Translations under genes and position numbers: made by a program
In this document: in pieces, positions 17,738 through 24,948 of the stretch
Numbering within the stretch: position 1 is the first letter of the stretch
How the letters are laid out: every line of letters begins with the position of its first letter
Notes under the pieces: model-generated
Database searches by the model: none
The model's input: only the letters and a program-made list of their open reading frames with translations
Told to the model about the DNA's origin: nothing
Source of the DNA: VAZQ01 sp963753575
GTDB lineage: Bacteria; Pseudomonadota; Alphaproteobacteria; Rhizobiales; Xanthobacteraceae
NCBI GenBank assembly: GCA_963753575.1
Contig: CAVWCR010000001.1
Coordinates: 620,001 to 684,000 of the forward strand
Direction: 5' to 3'
Length of the DNA: 64,000 bases

Positions 17738-18739
17738 ATGAAAAAGCACATTCGCAGAACGTTGCTGCCGCTTCTGGGTTTCCTCGGCTTCGCGTCCCCT
17801 GCTGTGGGGGCCGATTTCTACCAGGGCAAGACGCTGACCGTGCTCGTCGGCTATGCGCCGGGCGGAGGTGTCGACGCCAGCGCGCGCGCGATGACGCGCC
17901 ACCTTGGCCGCTTCATCCCGGGTCACCCGAATATCGTCGTGCAGAACATGGAAGGCGCGGCCGGCGTCGTTTCGGTCAACTATCTCGACCACCGCGCCGC
18001 GCCCGATGGCTTGACGCTCGCCGTTCCGGGCCGCTCCTGGTACATCGAGGCGATCGTCAAACGCCCGGGCATCACGTTCGATCCGACCAAGTTCATCTAT
18101 ATCGGCAGCCCCGGCCCAGTCAGCGCAGCGGCTTATGTTCACGCCCGCACCGGCATCACGAGCTTCGAGGCTCTCAAAGCCTCGCCAAAGCCGGTTACCT
18201 TTGGCGCGCTCGGCGCGACCACCCCGACCGCCATGGCGCCTACGCTGCTGAGGGCCAACGGCGTGCCGATCAAGGTTGTGCTCGGCTACGTGTCGACGGC
18301 GCGGGTGCTGCACGCGCTGGAGCAGGGCGAGATCGAGGGCACATTCACGGTCGGCAACGCGCTGGTGGCGCGGCCCGATCTCGCCGCCAAGATGGTGACG
18401 TTGGTGCAGACCGCGCCCGTGCGCGCCGGCGTGCCGCTGTTGCGCGATCTCGTGCGCGAGAGTCAACGCCCGATCGTCGATCTGGTGCAGGCGCCCGACA
18501 GCCTCGGTGTGCCGCTCGTCGGTCCGGCCGGCATGCCGGCCGGCGTCACCGCCACGCTGCGCCAGGCCTTTCTCGCCATGGCCGCTGACAAGGACTATCA
18601 AGCCGATGCCAAGCGGGTCGACCTGCCGGTCGGTCATCCGATCGACGGCGCGCGCATCAATGAGATGATCCGCGCGCTGGCGTCGAACGCGACGCCTGCG
18701 GTGATCGCGGAGTTCAATCGGCTGGCGGGTGCGAAGTAG
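17738..18739 (+). CDS. Bug-family substrate-binding protein
   Basis: 333 residues. The signal peptide MKKHIRRTLLPLLGFLGF ends near VGA, then comes the Bug core (GKTLTVLVGYAPGGGVDASAR, IVVQNMEGAAGVVSVNYL, TFGALGATTPTA). A more distant Bug than the pair at 3876-5982; its second motif lacks the usual GxPPH. No TctA/TctB subunits are present. AAGG 8 bases upstream supports the ATG. It follows the ABC exporter by 95 bases and may have its own promoter. Confidence 0.83.
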   Translation: MKKHIRRTLLPLLGFLGFASPAVGADFYQGKTLTVLVGYAPGGGVDASARAMTRHLGRFIPGHPNIVVQNMEGAAGVVSVNYLDHRAAPDGLTLAVPGRSWYIEAIVKRPGITFDPTKFIYIGSPGPVSAAAYVHARTGITSFEALKASPKPVTFGALGATTPTAMAPTLLRANGVPIKVVLGYVSTARVLHALEQGEIEGTFTVGNALVARPDLAAKMVTLVQTAPVRAGVPLLRDLVRESQRPIVDLVQAPDSLGVPLVGPAGMPAGVTATLRQAFLAMAADKDYQADAKRVDLPVGHPIDGARINEMIRALASNATPAVIAEFNRLAGAK

Positions 18740-18770
18740 CGCCGCTGATCGGCGCGGCTTAGCTTGCGCC

Positions 18771-19199
18771 CTATCGGGCGAATCCTTGCCGGATCGAATC
18801 CAGGCGGCGGATGGTCGCCTCCGGAATGGCGACGCCCTTGTCGTCGACGGCAGGCTTGGTTTCGCACGGCCGGTTTGTTTCCACCATGCGGCCGGTGTCG
18901 TTGTTGAAGGCGATCTGCCGGCATCGATTGTTGTCGGCCTTCAGCAAGATGCTGCCGTTGCGTTCCTCGATGCCGAACGTGTCACGTGGGCCCGGCGGTG
19001 TGCGCAGGATGAGCGCAGAAGGCAGCTCGGTCATCATGGCGAGTACGATGCCTGCGCCGAGAAGCAGAAACAGCACGCCGCTCACAATCATCATGCGGCG
19101 GCGTTCCGACACCAGCTGCACGGCGCGCGACGCCTTCGTGCCCGCGGCGGCGGGAACGCTTGGCTGAGCCTTGATGGATCCGGCGACCGGCGTGTTCAT
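18771..19199 (-). CDS. Single-pass membrane protein of unknown function
   Basis: 142 residues. One hydrophobic segment (MMIVSGVLFLLLGAGIVLAMM) at about residues 36-56 separates a short basic N-terminus from a soluble part of about 85 residues. The latter has two cysteines (NRCRQIAF, RPCETK) that could form a disulfide if it faces the periplasm. Not a family I recognise by name. It is the last gene of a minus-strand trio with a CheY-like protein (12 bases apart) and a PilZ protein, so a role in signalling or surface behaviour is suggested by context only. Confidence 0.7.
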   Translation of the reverse strand: MNTPVAGSIKAQPSVPAAAGTKASRAVQLVSERRRMMIVSGVLFLLLGAGIVLAMMTELPSALILRTPPGPRDTFGIEERNGSILLKADNNRCRQIAFNNDTGRMVETNRPCETKPAVDDKGVAIPEATIRRLDSIRQGFAR

Positions 19200-19211
19200 C
19201 CGTCAGCTCGC

Positions 19212-19610
19212 TCAGTTCGAATTGCCGGAAACAAGCAGCGCCTCTTCAATCTTGGAGCGCAGCACTTCGTCGGTAAACGGCTTGAGAATGTAGTTGTTGG
19301 CGCCCGCCTTCTTGGCCGCGATCACATGCGATGCGTTCAGCTCGGCCGTCATCAGAATCACGCGGGTGCTGGAGATGCGCGCGTCGGCGCGTACCTGCTT
19401 GAGCAGCTCATAGCCGCTCATCGGCTCCATGTTCCAGTCGGCGATCACGATCCCGTAGTTCTTTTCGGTCATCTTGCCGAGCGCCGCCATGCCGTTGGGG
19501 GCGTCATCGATATCCTTGAAACCAATCCGTCCCAACAGGCTGCGCACGACCCGCACAGTGGTCTGGCTGTCGTCGACGACGAGAACGGGCTTGGTGAGGT
19601 AAGCTGTCAT
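19212..19610 (-). CDS. CheY-like single-domain response regulator
   Basis: 132 residues, a receiver domain with no output domain. Acidic pocket VVDDSQTT, phospho-acceptor Asp in VIADWNMEPM, Thr in LMTAELNA and Lys in ILKPFTDEVL are all present, so it should be phosphorylated normally. The ATG at 19610 has AAAGGAC upstream; the open frame continues 17 codons further without a good site. The order PilZ - CheY - membrane protein suggests coupling of phosphorylation and cyclic-di-GMP signals. No chemotaxis kinase is in the window, so its kinase is unknown. Confidence 0.9.
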   Translation of the reverse strand: MTAYLTKPVLVVDDSQTTVRVVRSLLGRIGFKDIDDAPNGMAALGKMTEKNYGIVIADWNMEPMSGYELLKQVRADARISSTRVILMTAELNASHVIAAKKAGANNYILKPFTDEVLRSKIEEALLVSGNSN

Positions 19611-19638
19611 GTCCTTTCGCGCCGGGGTTTGGCGCGCC

Positions 19639-19902
19639 TCACGTTGCGGCCGCGGTTTCAAACCTCACGCCGATCTTGTATCCGGATTTCCAGGCGAGCT
19701 TGCAGGCGTGGTGCAGCCCGTCCGGATCGATCGCGAGATCGAACGGGTTCGGGAGATCGGCTCCCTTCGGCCGGAGAATGCAGGCGCCTGTGCGGGAGAC
19801 ATCGAAGATCGCACAGTCGATATCGGCCGCGCCGCCGGGAACGTGGATCTTTCCCGTCTTCAAAGTGAGCAGGCGCTCTTCCCGTCGTCGTTCCAAGACC
19901 AT
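19639..19902 (-). CDS. PilZ domain protein (cyclic-di-GMP receptor)
   Basis: 87 residues consisting of one PilZ domain. Both cyclic-di-GMP binding motifs are intact: RxxxR in ERRREERLL at the N-terminus and DxSxxG in DVSRTGACIL around residue 34. It is the first gene of a trio with the CheY-like regulator 28 bases downstream. A second PilZ protein is encoded at 20529 on the other strand and a GGDEF-EAL protein at 24949, so cyclic-di-GMP may link these genes functionally. Confidence 0.88.
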   Translation of the reverse strand: MVLERRREERLLTLKTGKIHVPGGAADIDCAIFDVSRTGACILRPKGADLPNPFDLAIDPDGLHHACKLAWKSGYKIGVRFETAAAT

Positions 19903-20350
19903 ACTCCCGGACCTCGCCGCAATATCCGCTCAAGCGTTTGATCGGATACCAGGCAGCCGTGGCCGTCTGCCGACCGGATGGGTCCGGGAATTGACCTCCA
20001 GTTCCCCAACCGGAAAATCCTGAACACATTCACGCCCGCATTCCCTCGGGGACGAAAGCGCCATGTGCCGCAACGAGGGCTTGCAGGCGTCCGCAGAGCC
20101 TGACGAGCCCTCGAAATTGAACGAAATCGTAAAGCAGGTTTATGAATGCGCCGTTAGCGCAATCTGTACGAATGGACGGCAATTTGCGGCTACCCAGCCT
20201 GGACAGCGTCGGACGCGGGCGAATTGCGCGGAAACAGGGTTGAAAAATCGTTACGACGAAAATTACGCGGCAAATTTGCGCAAAACTCTGGCTCCCAATT
20301 GAAGGTGCTCACAACGCCTCCCGGCGCAGTATTGGTCCCGGCGCCAAGAC
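19903..20350. other. Gap without a convincing gene
   Basis: 448 bases between the PilZ gene and the first palindromic element. GC falls visibly around 20130-20300. A 79-codon frame at 20063-20302 has no ribosome site, no recognisable domain and a composition unlike its neighbours, so I do not call it. The promoter of the PilZ-CheY unit should lie here. Confidence 0.5.
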
Positions 20351-20427
20351 CAGTGCCGCCGATCTGAGGTTTCTACACCACCCGCGGCAAACTTGCTTAG
20401 GAACTTCAGATCGAAAAGCGGCACTAG
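20351..20427. repeat. Palindromic element, form A (copy A1)
   Basis: Left arm AGTGCCGCCGATCTGAGG (from 20352) and right arm ending GCGGCACTAG at 20427 form a long imperfect hairpin with a core of about 12 bp (GAACTTCAGATC at 20401). It is 13 bases in front of a form B element. The same A-B arrangement occurs at 61734-61900. Confidence 0.85.
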
Positions 20428-20440
20428 AATCTTAGAATTG

Positions 20441-20518
20441 CTAGTACCCCTTGTGCTTCCGAAGTTCGTGTCAGGGGGTGCCGCGACGACTTAACGAACT
20501 TCCGAAGCGGGGCACTAG
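20441..20518. repeat. Palindromic element, form B (copy B1)
   Basis: Starts CTAGTACCCC and ends GGGGCACTAG. The inner arms TTCCGAAGTTCGTG and its partner AACGAACTTCCGAA pair. It ends 10 bases before the PilZ start at 20529, so its right end supplies part of that gene's leader. Confidence 0.87.
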
Positions 20519-20528
20519 GGTGAGTGCA

Positions 20529-20813
20529 ATGCTGGATTTCCAGGGTTGGTGGCAGTCATTGGGCGACCGCCGCAGGGACTTGCGTCGCAGCGTGCACGAA
20601 TACGCCTTTGTCGACCTGGAGAATGGGTCGGCGCCGCAGGCCTGCGTGATCACCGACCTGTCAAAGAGCGGGGCCCGCCTCACGGTCGTGAGCTGCAACG
20701 ACCTGCCCGAGGAGTTCACGCTGCTGGTGCCCCGCCGTTGCCGCATCGTGCGCCGCACGGTGGGACAGGTTGGCGTCCGCTTTGTCGAGCCTGAGCCCGC
20801 CGATCGCAGTTAG
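20529..20813 (+). CDS. PilZ domain protein (second copy)
   Basis: 94 residues starting MLDFQGWWQSL. The RxxxR motif lies in RRDLRRSVHEY and DxSxxG in DLSKSGARL, so cyclic-di-GMP binding is expected. Compared with the other PilZ protein it has a longer N-terminus with two tryptophans. The frame extends upstream through the form B palindrome, but the ATG at 20529 is the first sensible start. The leader AGGGTGAG comes from the element's right end, so the repeat may affect expression. Confidence 0.8.
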   Translation: MLDFQGWWQSLGDRRRDLRRSVHEYAFVDLENGSAPQACVITDLSKSGARLTVVSCNDLPEEFTLLVPRRCRIVRRTVGQVGVRFVEPEPADRS

Positions 20814-20840
20814 GCCATACCGGCGTGCCGGCACTGTGGT

Positions 20841-21000
20841 CCAGGCCATGCCTGTGTTGCCAAGCTCGTGCTGGCGGCCGGCGCCAATCCCAACCTTGCC
20901 GACAGGGATGGCGTCTCGCCGCTTACGCATGCGATGCGCAAGGGCCGGCGCGCGATCGCGCGGCTGATCGAGGCGGCAGGCGGTGGTAGCGCGGTAGACA
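20841..21000 (+). pseudogene. Remnant of an ankyrin-repeat protein
   Basis: In the frame of position 20841 the translation runs GHACVAKLVLAAGANPNLAD followed by a second block DGVSPLTHAMRKGRRAIARL. This is the typical ankyrin pattern (helix-helix, AGANPN, D.DG.SPL). No start codon, ribosome site or upstream repeats are present, and it begins just behind the PilZ stop. The most likely history is loss of all but the last repeat of an ankyrin gene by deletion. Confidence 0.6.
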
Positions 21001-21215
21001 AGGAATCTCGCGGCCAGCCGCGGCGGCGCTCGGTGGCCGGTTAACCATGTGCGGTGTCGATTGGGGTCTGGGCCGTGATTTTTGTTGGCGGGCGAGTTGA
21101 CCGCGCGGCCCATCACGGCTTTGCTTGCGTGGCGAGCGGTGTTCGTACGGTCGAGCCTGTGGCTGTCACCCGATCGCGCAATGATTGCCGGCAACTTCTC
21201 ACGGGCGGGATCACC

Positions 21216-21494
21216 ATGTCAGAGAATCCAGGATCGTCCAACGAGCGGCCGTGTCTGCACTGCCTGATCGGCGACCTGATCGATGAATTCTATGCCGAGT
21301 ACGGCACCGCCGGCGGTGAGACCGACGTCATCGACATGGACGAAGCCATCAGTGCGCTTGCCAAGACCGTGGCGGATCTGACCTACGGCTCCGATGCGCC
21401 GGCGCGCAAGAGCGTGCTCGACACTCTGGTGCGGGAAATCGCGGAGTTCGAGGCCGAGTACGAGAGAACGCCCGAGTCCGGTCTGCGGCATTAG
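21216..21494 (+). CDS. Small conserved-looking hypothetical protein
   Basis: 92 residues from ATG 21216 (MSENPGSSNERPCLHCLIGD) with GGCGGGA upstream; the open frame extends 54 codons further without a good start. Acidic and mostly helical. A CLHC pair near residue 13 could bind metal or form a disulfide but is single. The rest (LIDEFYAEYG, MDEAISALAKTVADL, LVREIAEFEAEYE) looks like a helical adaptor. No function is recognised. It lies between the ankyrin remnant and tRNA-Thr. Confidence 0.7.
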   Translation: MSENPGSSNERPCLHCLIGDLIDEFYAEYGTAGGETDVIDMDEAISALAKTVADLTYGSDAPARKSVLDTLVREIAEFEAEYERTPESGLRH

Positions 21495-21603
21495 GATTCA
21501 ATGCGGCCGGTAAACGCGCTGCCTTGCAATGGCATGTGCGACGATGGTTCATGACAATGGCTCGTGTATTGGGAGACGAGCTGAGCGAGCGTGGGAAAAA
21601 TTC

Positions 21604-21678
21604 TGGTGCTGCCGGAAAGGATTGAACTTTCGACCTCCCCCTTACCAAGGGGGTGCTCTACCACTGAGCTACGGCAGC
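21604..21678 (-). tRNA. tRNA-Thr (anticodon GGT)
   Basis: On the minus strand the acceptor arm GCTGCCG (21678-21672) pairs with CGGCAGC (21614-21608), followed by A and an encoded CCA (21606-21604). The D-arm reads TAGCTCAGTGGTAGAGCA. The anticodon stem CCCCC/GGGGG holds the loop TTGGTAA, giving anticodon GGT for threonine ACC/ACT codons. The T-arm GTTCAATCC is standard. Confidence 0.95.
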
Positions 21679-21774
21679 ACTGAGGGTTCGGACAAGCCGT
21701 CGGCCGGGCGGCAAGCGCTCGACGAAAGCGAGGCGATCCTTGCCACAAGGGGGCGACAGGCGCAACCTGTCCGC

Positions 21775-21999
21775 ATGAGCGAGCGTTCGAAAGAGCACCG
21801 GAAAGCCGGCGGCCGGAGCCGCTTGGCGGCGGCATTGCGCGACAACCTCAGACGCCGGAAGGCGCAGGCCCGAGGACGCCAAGGAGAGCGCCAAGGAGAG
21901 GGCCAAGAACAGCGCCAAGAGCAGGGCAGAGGGCAGGGCTCCGCGGTGGAAACATCTGGTCTGCCTCACGATTCCGCCGGAATCGGCGCGGAGAAGTGA
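21775..21999 (+). CDS. Small basic/low-complexity hypothetical protein upstream of murA
   Basis: 74 residues starting MSERSKEHRKAGGRSRLAAA. The segment RLAAALRDNLRRRKAQARGR resembles a short basic helix found in small proteins encoded just before murA in related genomes, as I remember them. The middle is a Gln/Gly/Arg/Glu low-complexity run made of imperfect repeats. No clear ribosome site. Real but fast-evolving is my best reading; the frame could also be chance. Confidence 0.6.
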   Translation: MSERSKEHRKAGGRSRLAAALRDNLRRRKAQARGRQGERQGEGQEQRQEQGRGQGSAVETSGLPHDSAGIGAEK

Positions 22000-22173
22000 G
22001 CGTCACGCGGGCGCCTGTGCGCAATCGGGGCTTTGCTTGGGTGCCCGGATCGGCCATAGAGGGCTGTTCGTTCAGGGTCGGTGGGGGTTCCAGGAGACTA
22101 AGCGGCGCGCAAGCGTAGGGGCCGGAACGGCTCCAGCCGAGCGGACCTGCAACGGGGACAAGCGAGGGGGCAA

Positions 22174-23463
22174 ATGGATCGCATTCGCATCAGCGGCGGC
22201 CGCAGTCTGCATGGCTCAATCCCGATCTCGGGCGCCAAGAACGCGACGCTTCCGCTGATGATCGCGAGCCTCCTCACCGATCAGACGCTGATCCTCGAGA
22301 ACGTGCCGCGTCTCGCGGACGTCGCGCTCCTGCAGCGCATCCTCGGCAATCATGGCGTCGACGTGATGGTGGGCGGCAAGCGCCCGGGCGAGACCCAGTA
22401 TGACGGCCAGACATTGCACATCTCGGCCGCCAACATCATCGACACCACTGCGCCCTATGAGCTCGTCTCGCGCATGCGGGCAAGCTTCTGGGTGATCGCG
22501 CCGCTCGTTGCGCGCATGGGCGAGGCGAAGGTCTCGATGCCGGGTGGCTGCGCCATCGGCACGCGGCCGGTCGATCTGCTCATCATGGCGCTGGAGCGCC
22601 TCGGTACCGAGATCGAGATCGACGGCGGCTACGTGATCGCGCGCGCCAAGCGCGGCCTTCGCGGCGGCGAGGTCGTCTTCCCGAAGGTGACGGTCGGCGG
22701 CACCCACACCGCGATCATGGCTGCCTCGCTTGCGAATGGGACGAGCGTCATCGAGAACGCGGCGCGCGAGCCGGAGATCAAGGACGTTGCCGACTGCCTC
22801 AACAAGATGGGTGCCAAGATCAGCGGTGCCGGCACTTCGCGCATCGTGGTCGAAGGCGTCAGCAAGCTCAATGGTGCGCGCCACCGCGTCGTCTCCGACC
22901 GCATCGAGACCGGCACCTATGCGATGGCAGTCGCGATGACCGGTGGCGACGTGCTGCTGGAGAACGCGCAGGCCGAGTTCCTGCAGACCGGCCTCGACGT
23001 GCTCACACAGGCGGGCGTCGAGATCTCGCCGACCAACGCCGGCATCCGGGTAACACGCAACGGATCAGGCCTCGCGCCGGTCGACGTAACGACCGCGCCG
23101 TTCCCCGGCTTTCCGACCGACCTGCAGGCGCAGCTGATGGCGCTGATGACGCGCGCCAAGGGCACCTCGCGCATCACCGAGACGATCTTCGAGAACCGCT
23201 TCATGCACGTGCAGGAGCTGGCGCGGCTCGGCGCGCACATCCATCTCGAAGGCGAGACCGCTACCATCGAGGGCGTCGAGAAGCTCAAGGGCGCGCCCGT
23301 GATGGCGACTGACCTGCGCGCCTCGGTCTCGCTCGTGATCGCGGCGCTCGCGGCTGACGGCGAGACCATGGTCAACCGAGTCTATCATCTTGATCGTGGG
23401 TTCGAGCGGCTCGAGGACAAGCTTGCGGCCTGCGGCGCACAGATCGAGCGCATCAGCGGGTGA
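22174..23463 (+). CDS. murA: UDP-N-acetylglucosamine 1-carboxyvinyltransferase MurA
   Basis: 429 residues, the normal MurA length. It transfers enolpyruvate from phosphoenolpyruvate to UDP-GlcNAc, the first committed step of peptidoglycan synthesis, in the cytoplasm. Lys22 (SGAKNATLPL) and the fosfomycin-reactive Cys126 in MPGGCAIGTRPVD are present. Also seen are the MRASFWVIAPL and TDLQAQLMALM blocks. AGCGAGGGGG lies before the ATG. Single gene here, with a 259-base gap behind it. Confidence 0.97.
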   Translation: MDRIRISGGRSLHGSIPISGAKNATLPLMIASLLTDQTLILENVPRLADVALLQRILGNHGVDVMVGGKRPGETQYDGQTLHISAANIIDTTAPYELVSRMRASFWVIAPLVARMGEAKVSMPGGCAIGTRPVDLLIMALERLGTEIEIDGGYVIARAKRGLRGGEVVFPKVTVGGTHTAIMAASLANGTSVIENAAREPEIKDVADCLNKMGAKISGAGTSRIVVEGVSKLNGARHRVVSDRIETGTYAMAVAMTGGDVLLENAQAEFLQTGLDVLTQAGVEISPTNAGIRVTRNGSGLAPVDVTTAPFPGFPTDLQAQLMALMTRAKGTSRITETIFENRFMHVQELARLGAHIHLEGETATIEGVEKLKGAPVMATDLRASVSLVIAALAADGETMVNRVYHLDRGFERLEDKLAACGAQIERISG

Positions 23464-23722
23464 GGGCTGTCTCACTCACCACCGCCGCACAGACAGATTG
23501 ATGCGATTGTTGCAATTCGCTGCACTGCAAGATGAGCGCCGCGCGGACGGTAGGCATACGTTGGCGTCTGAGCGTCACAGTGTCACAGGACCTGCCTCGT
23601 CATCGTTCCGTTCCCAACTCTGATGGCGATTTCACACATTGTATGATCTTCTCATCGGGCGTCCTCGTTCGGTTCGCTGATCAAGACGGACAGCGAGGTT
23701 CGACTTTGAAACGCCAAGGGCC

Positions 23723-24934
23723 ATGACGAACTACACCGTCGGCATCGAAGAAGAGTATTTCGTCAGCCACGCGCGTAGGTTCGCGCCGGCAACGCACATG
23801 CCTAAGGAGCTCGCACGCGCGTTCCTCAAAATAAAATACGGCAGCGTGACGACCGAGATGCTGCAGGCGCAGATCGAGGTGAACACCGAAGTCTGCGAAA
23901 CCTTCGATCAGGCGCGCGCGCAGCTCGCCAGTCTGCGCCAGATGCTGGCGCAGACGGCCGAGAAGCATGGCCACTGCATTTCGGCCTCCGGCACGCATCC
24001 GATGGCGCTCTGGTACGAGCAGATGCTGACGAAGAAGGCCCGCTACCGGCGCATGCAGGACGATCTTCAGATCGTCGGGCGACGCAACGTTCTCTGCGGC
24101 CTGCACGTGCACGTCGAGGTGCCGGAGCCGGAGCGCCGGGTCGCGCTGATGCTGCGGTCGATGCCGTATCTGCCTTTGCTGCTCGCGCTCAGTCTGTCGT
24201 CGCCGTTCTGGCAGGGTCATCCCACCGGGCTGAAGGGCTACCGGCTGTCGGCCTACGATGAATTGCCGCGAACGGGCTTCCCGCCGACATTTGCCTCGGC
24301 GCAATCCTACGACCAGTTCGTCGGCGCATTGGTGGCCGCCAAGATCATCCCCGACGCCTCGCATATCTGGTGGTGTATTCGTCCGGCGCTGTCCTTTCCG
24401 ACGCTGGAATTGCGCATCGCCGACAGCAATCCGCGCCTCGACGACGTTCTGTGCGTGGCGGCGTGGTTTCGTTGCCTGGTGCGCCGACTCTGCGAGGATG
24501 AGCGCTTCGGCTATACGGTGACCGCTGAGATGCGGGCCATCATCTACGAGAACCGCTGGCGAATTCAACGTTTCGGCACCGAGGCCTCGATCGTCGATCC
24601 GTTCACGCTGAAAACGACGACCGTCGCGGAAGAATTGCAGGCGCTTGCCGATATTCTCGGTCCGGATGCGGATGCGCTGGGCTGCCGCAAGGAATTTGAG
24701 CGATGGCGCGGCATCCTGAGCGAGGGCACGGCGGCCGATCGGCAGATCGCCATCTTCGACGAGGCGCGCTCGGCCGGCCTGTCCCGGATGGCTGCATTGC
24801 GGCAGGTGATGAGGTGGCTGGTCGCAGAAACAAGACGGACGGCGATCGGTGCGACCTTGGCGTCCAATGTCATTCACGGGATGGGGCCCGCGCCGGATCT
24901 GCTCTCGCGCATGGAAGACCCGGGGGCCTGGTAG
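23723..24934 (+). CDS. YbdK-family carboxylate-amine ligase (glutamate-cysteine ligase 2 fold)
   Basis: 403 residues. The N-terminus MTNYTVGIEEEYFV with the EEEYF metal-binding glutamates is diagnostic for the GCS2 fold. LHVHVEVP (about residue 127) and the C-terminal LELRIADS support it. Such proteins form an amide bond between a gamma-carboxylate and an amine using ATP; E. coli YbdK makes gamma-glutamylcysteine weakly. The physiological product is unclear. It converges on the GGDEF-EAL gene, with 14 bases between the two stop codons. Confidence 0.85.
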   Translation: MTNYTVGIEEEYFVSHARRFAPATHMPKELARAFLKIKYGSVTTEMLQAQIEVNTEVCETFDQARAQLASLRQMLAQTAEKHGHCISASGTHPMALWYEQMLTKKARYRRMQDDLQIVGRRNVLCGLHVHVEVPEPERRVALMLRSMPYLPLLLALSLSSPFWQGHPTGLKGYRLSAYDELPRTGFPPTFASAQSYDQFVGALVAAKIIPDASHIWWCIRPALSFPTLELRIADSNPRLDDVLCVAAWFRCLVRRLCEDERFGYTVTAEMRAIIYENRWRIQRFGTEASIVDPFTLKTTTVAEELQALADILGPDADALGCRKEFERWRGILSEGTAADRQIAIFDEARSAGLSRMAALRQVMRWLVAETRRTAIGATLASNVIHGMGPAPDLLSRMEDPGAW

Positions 24935-24948
24935 GACGGCTCACTCAT

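Noticed and set aside
20063..20302. 79-codon open frame in an AT-richer gap
   Set aside because: No ribosome site, no recognisable domain, mixed composition; probably chance.
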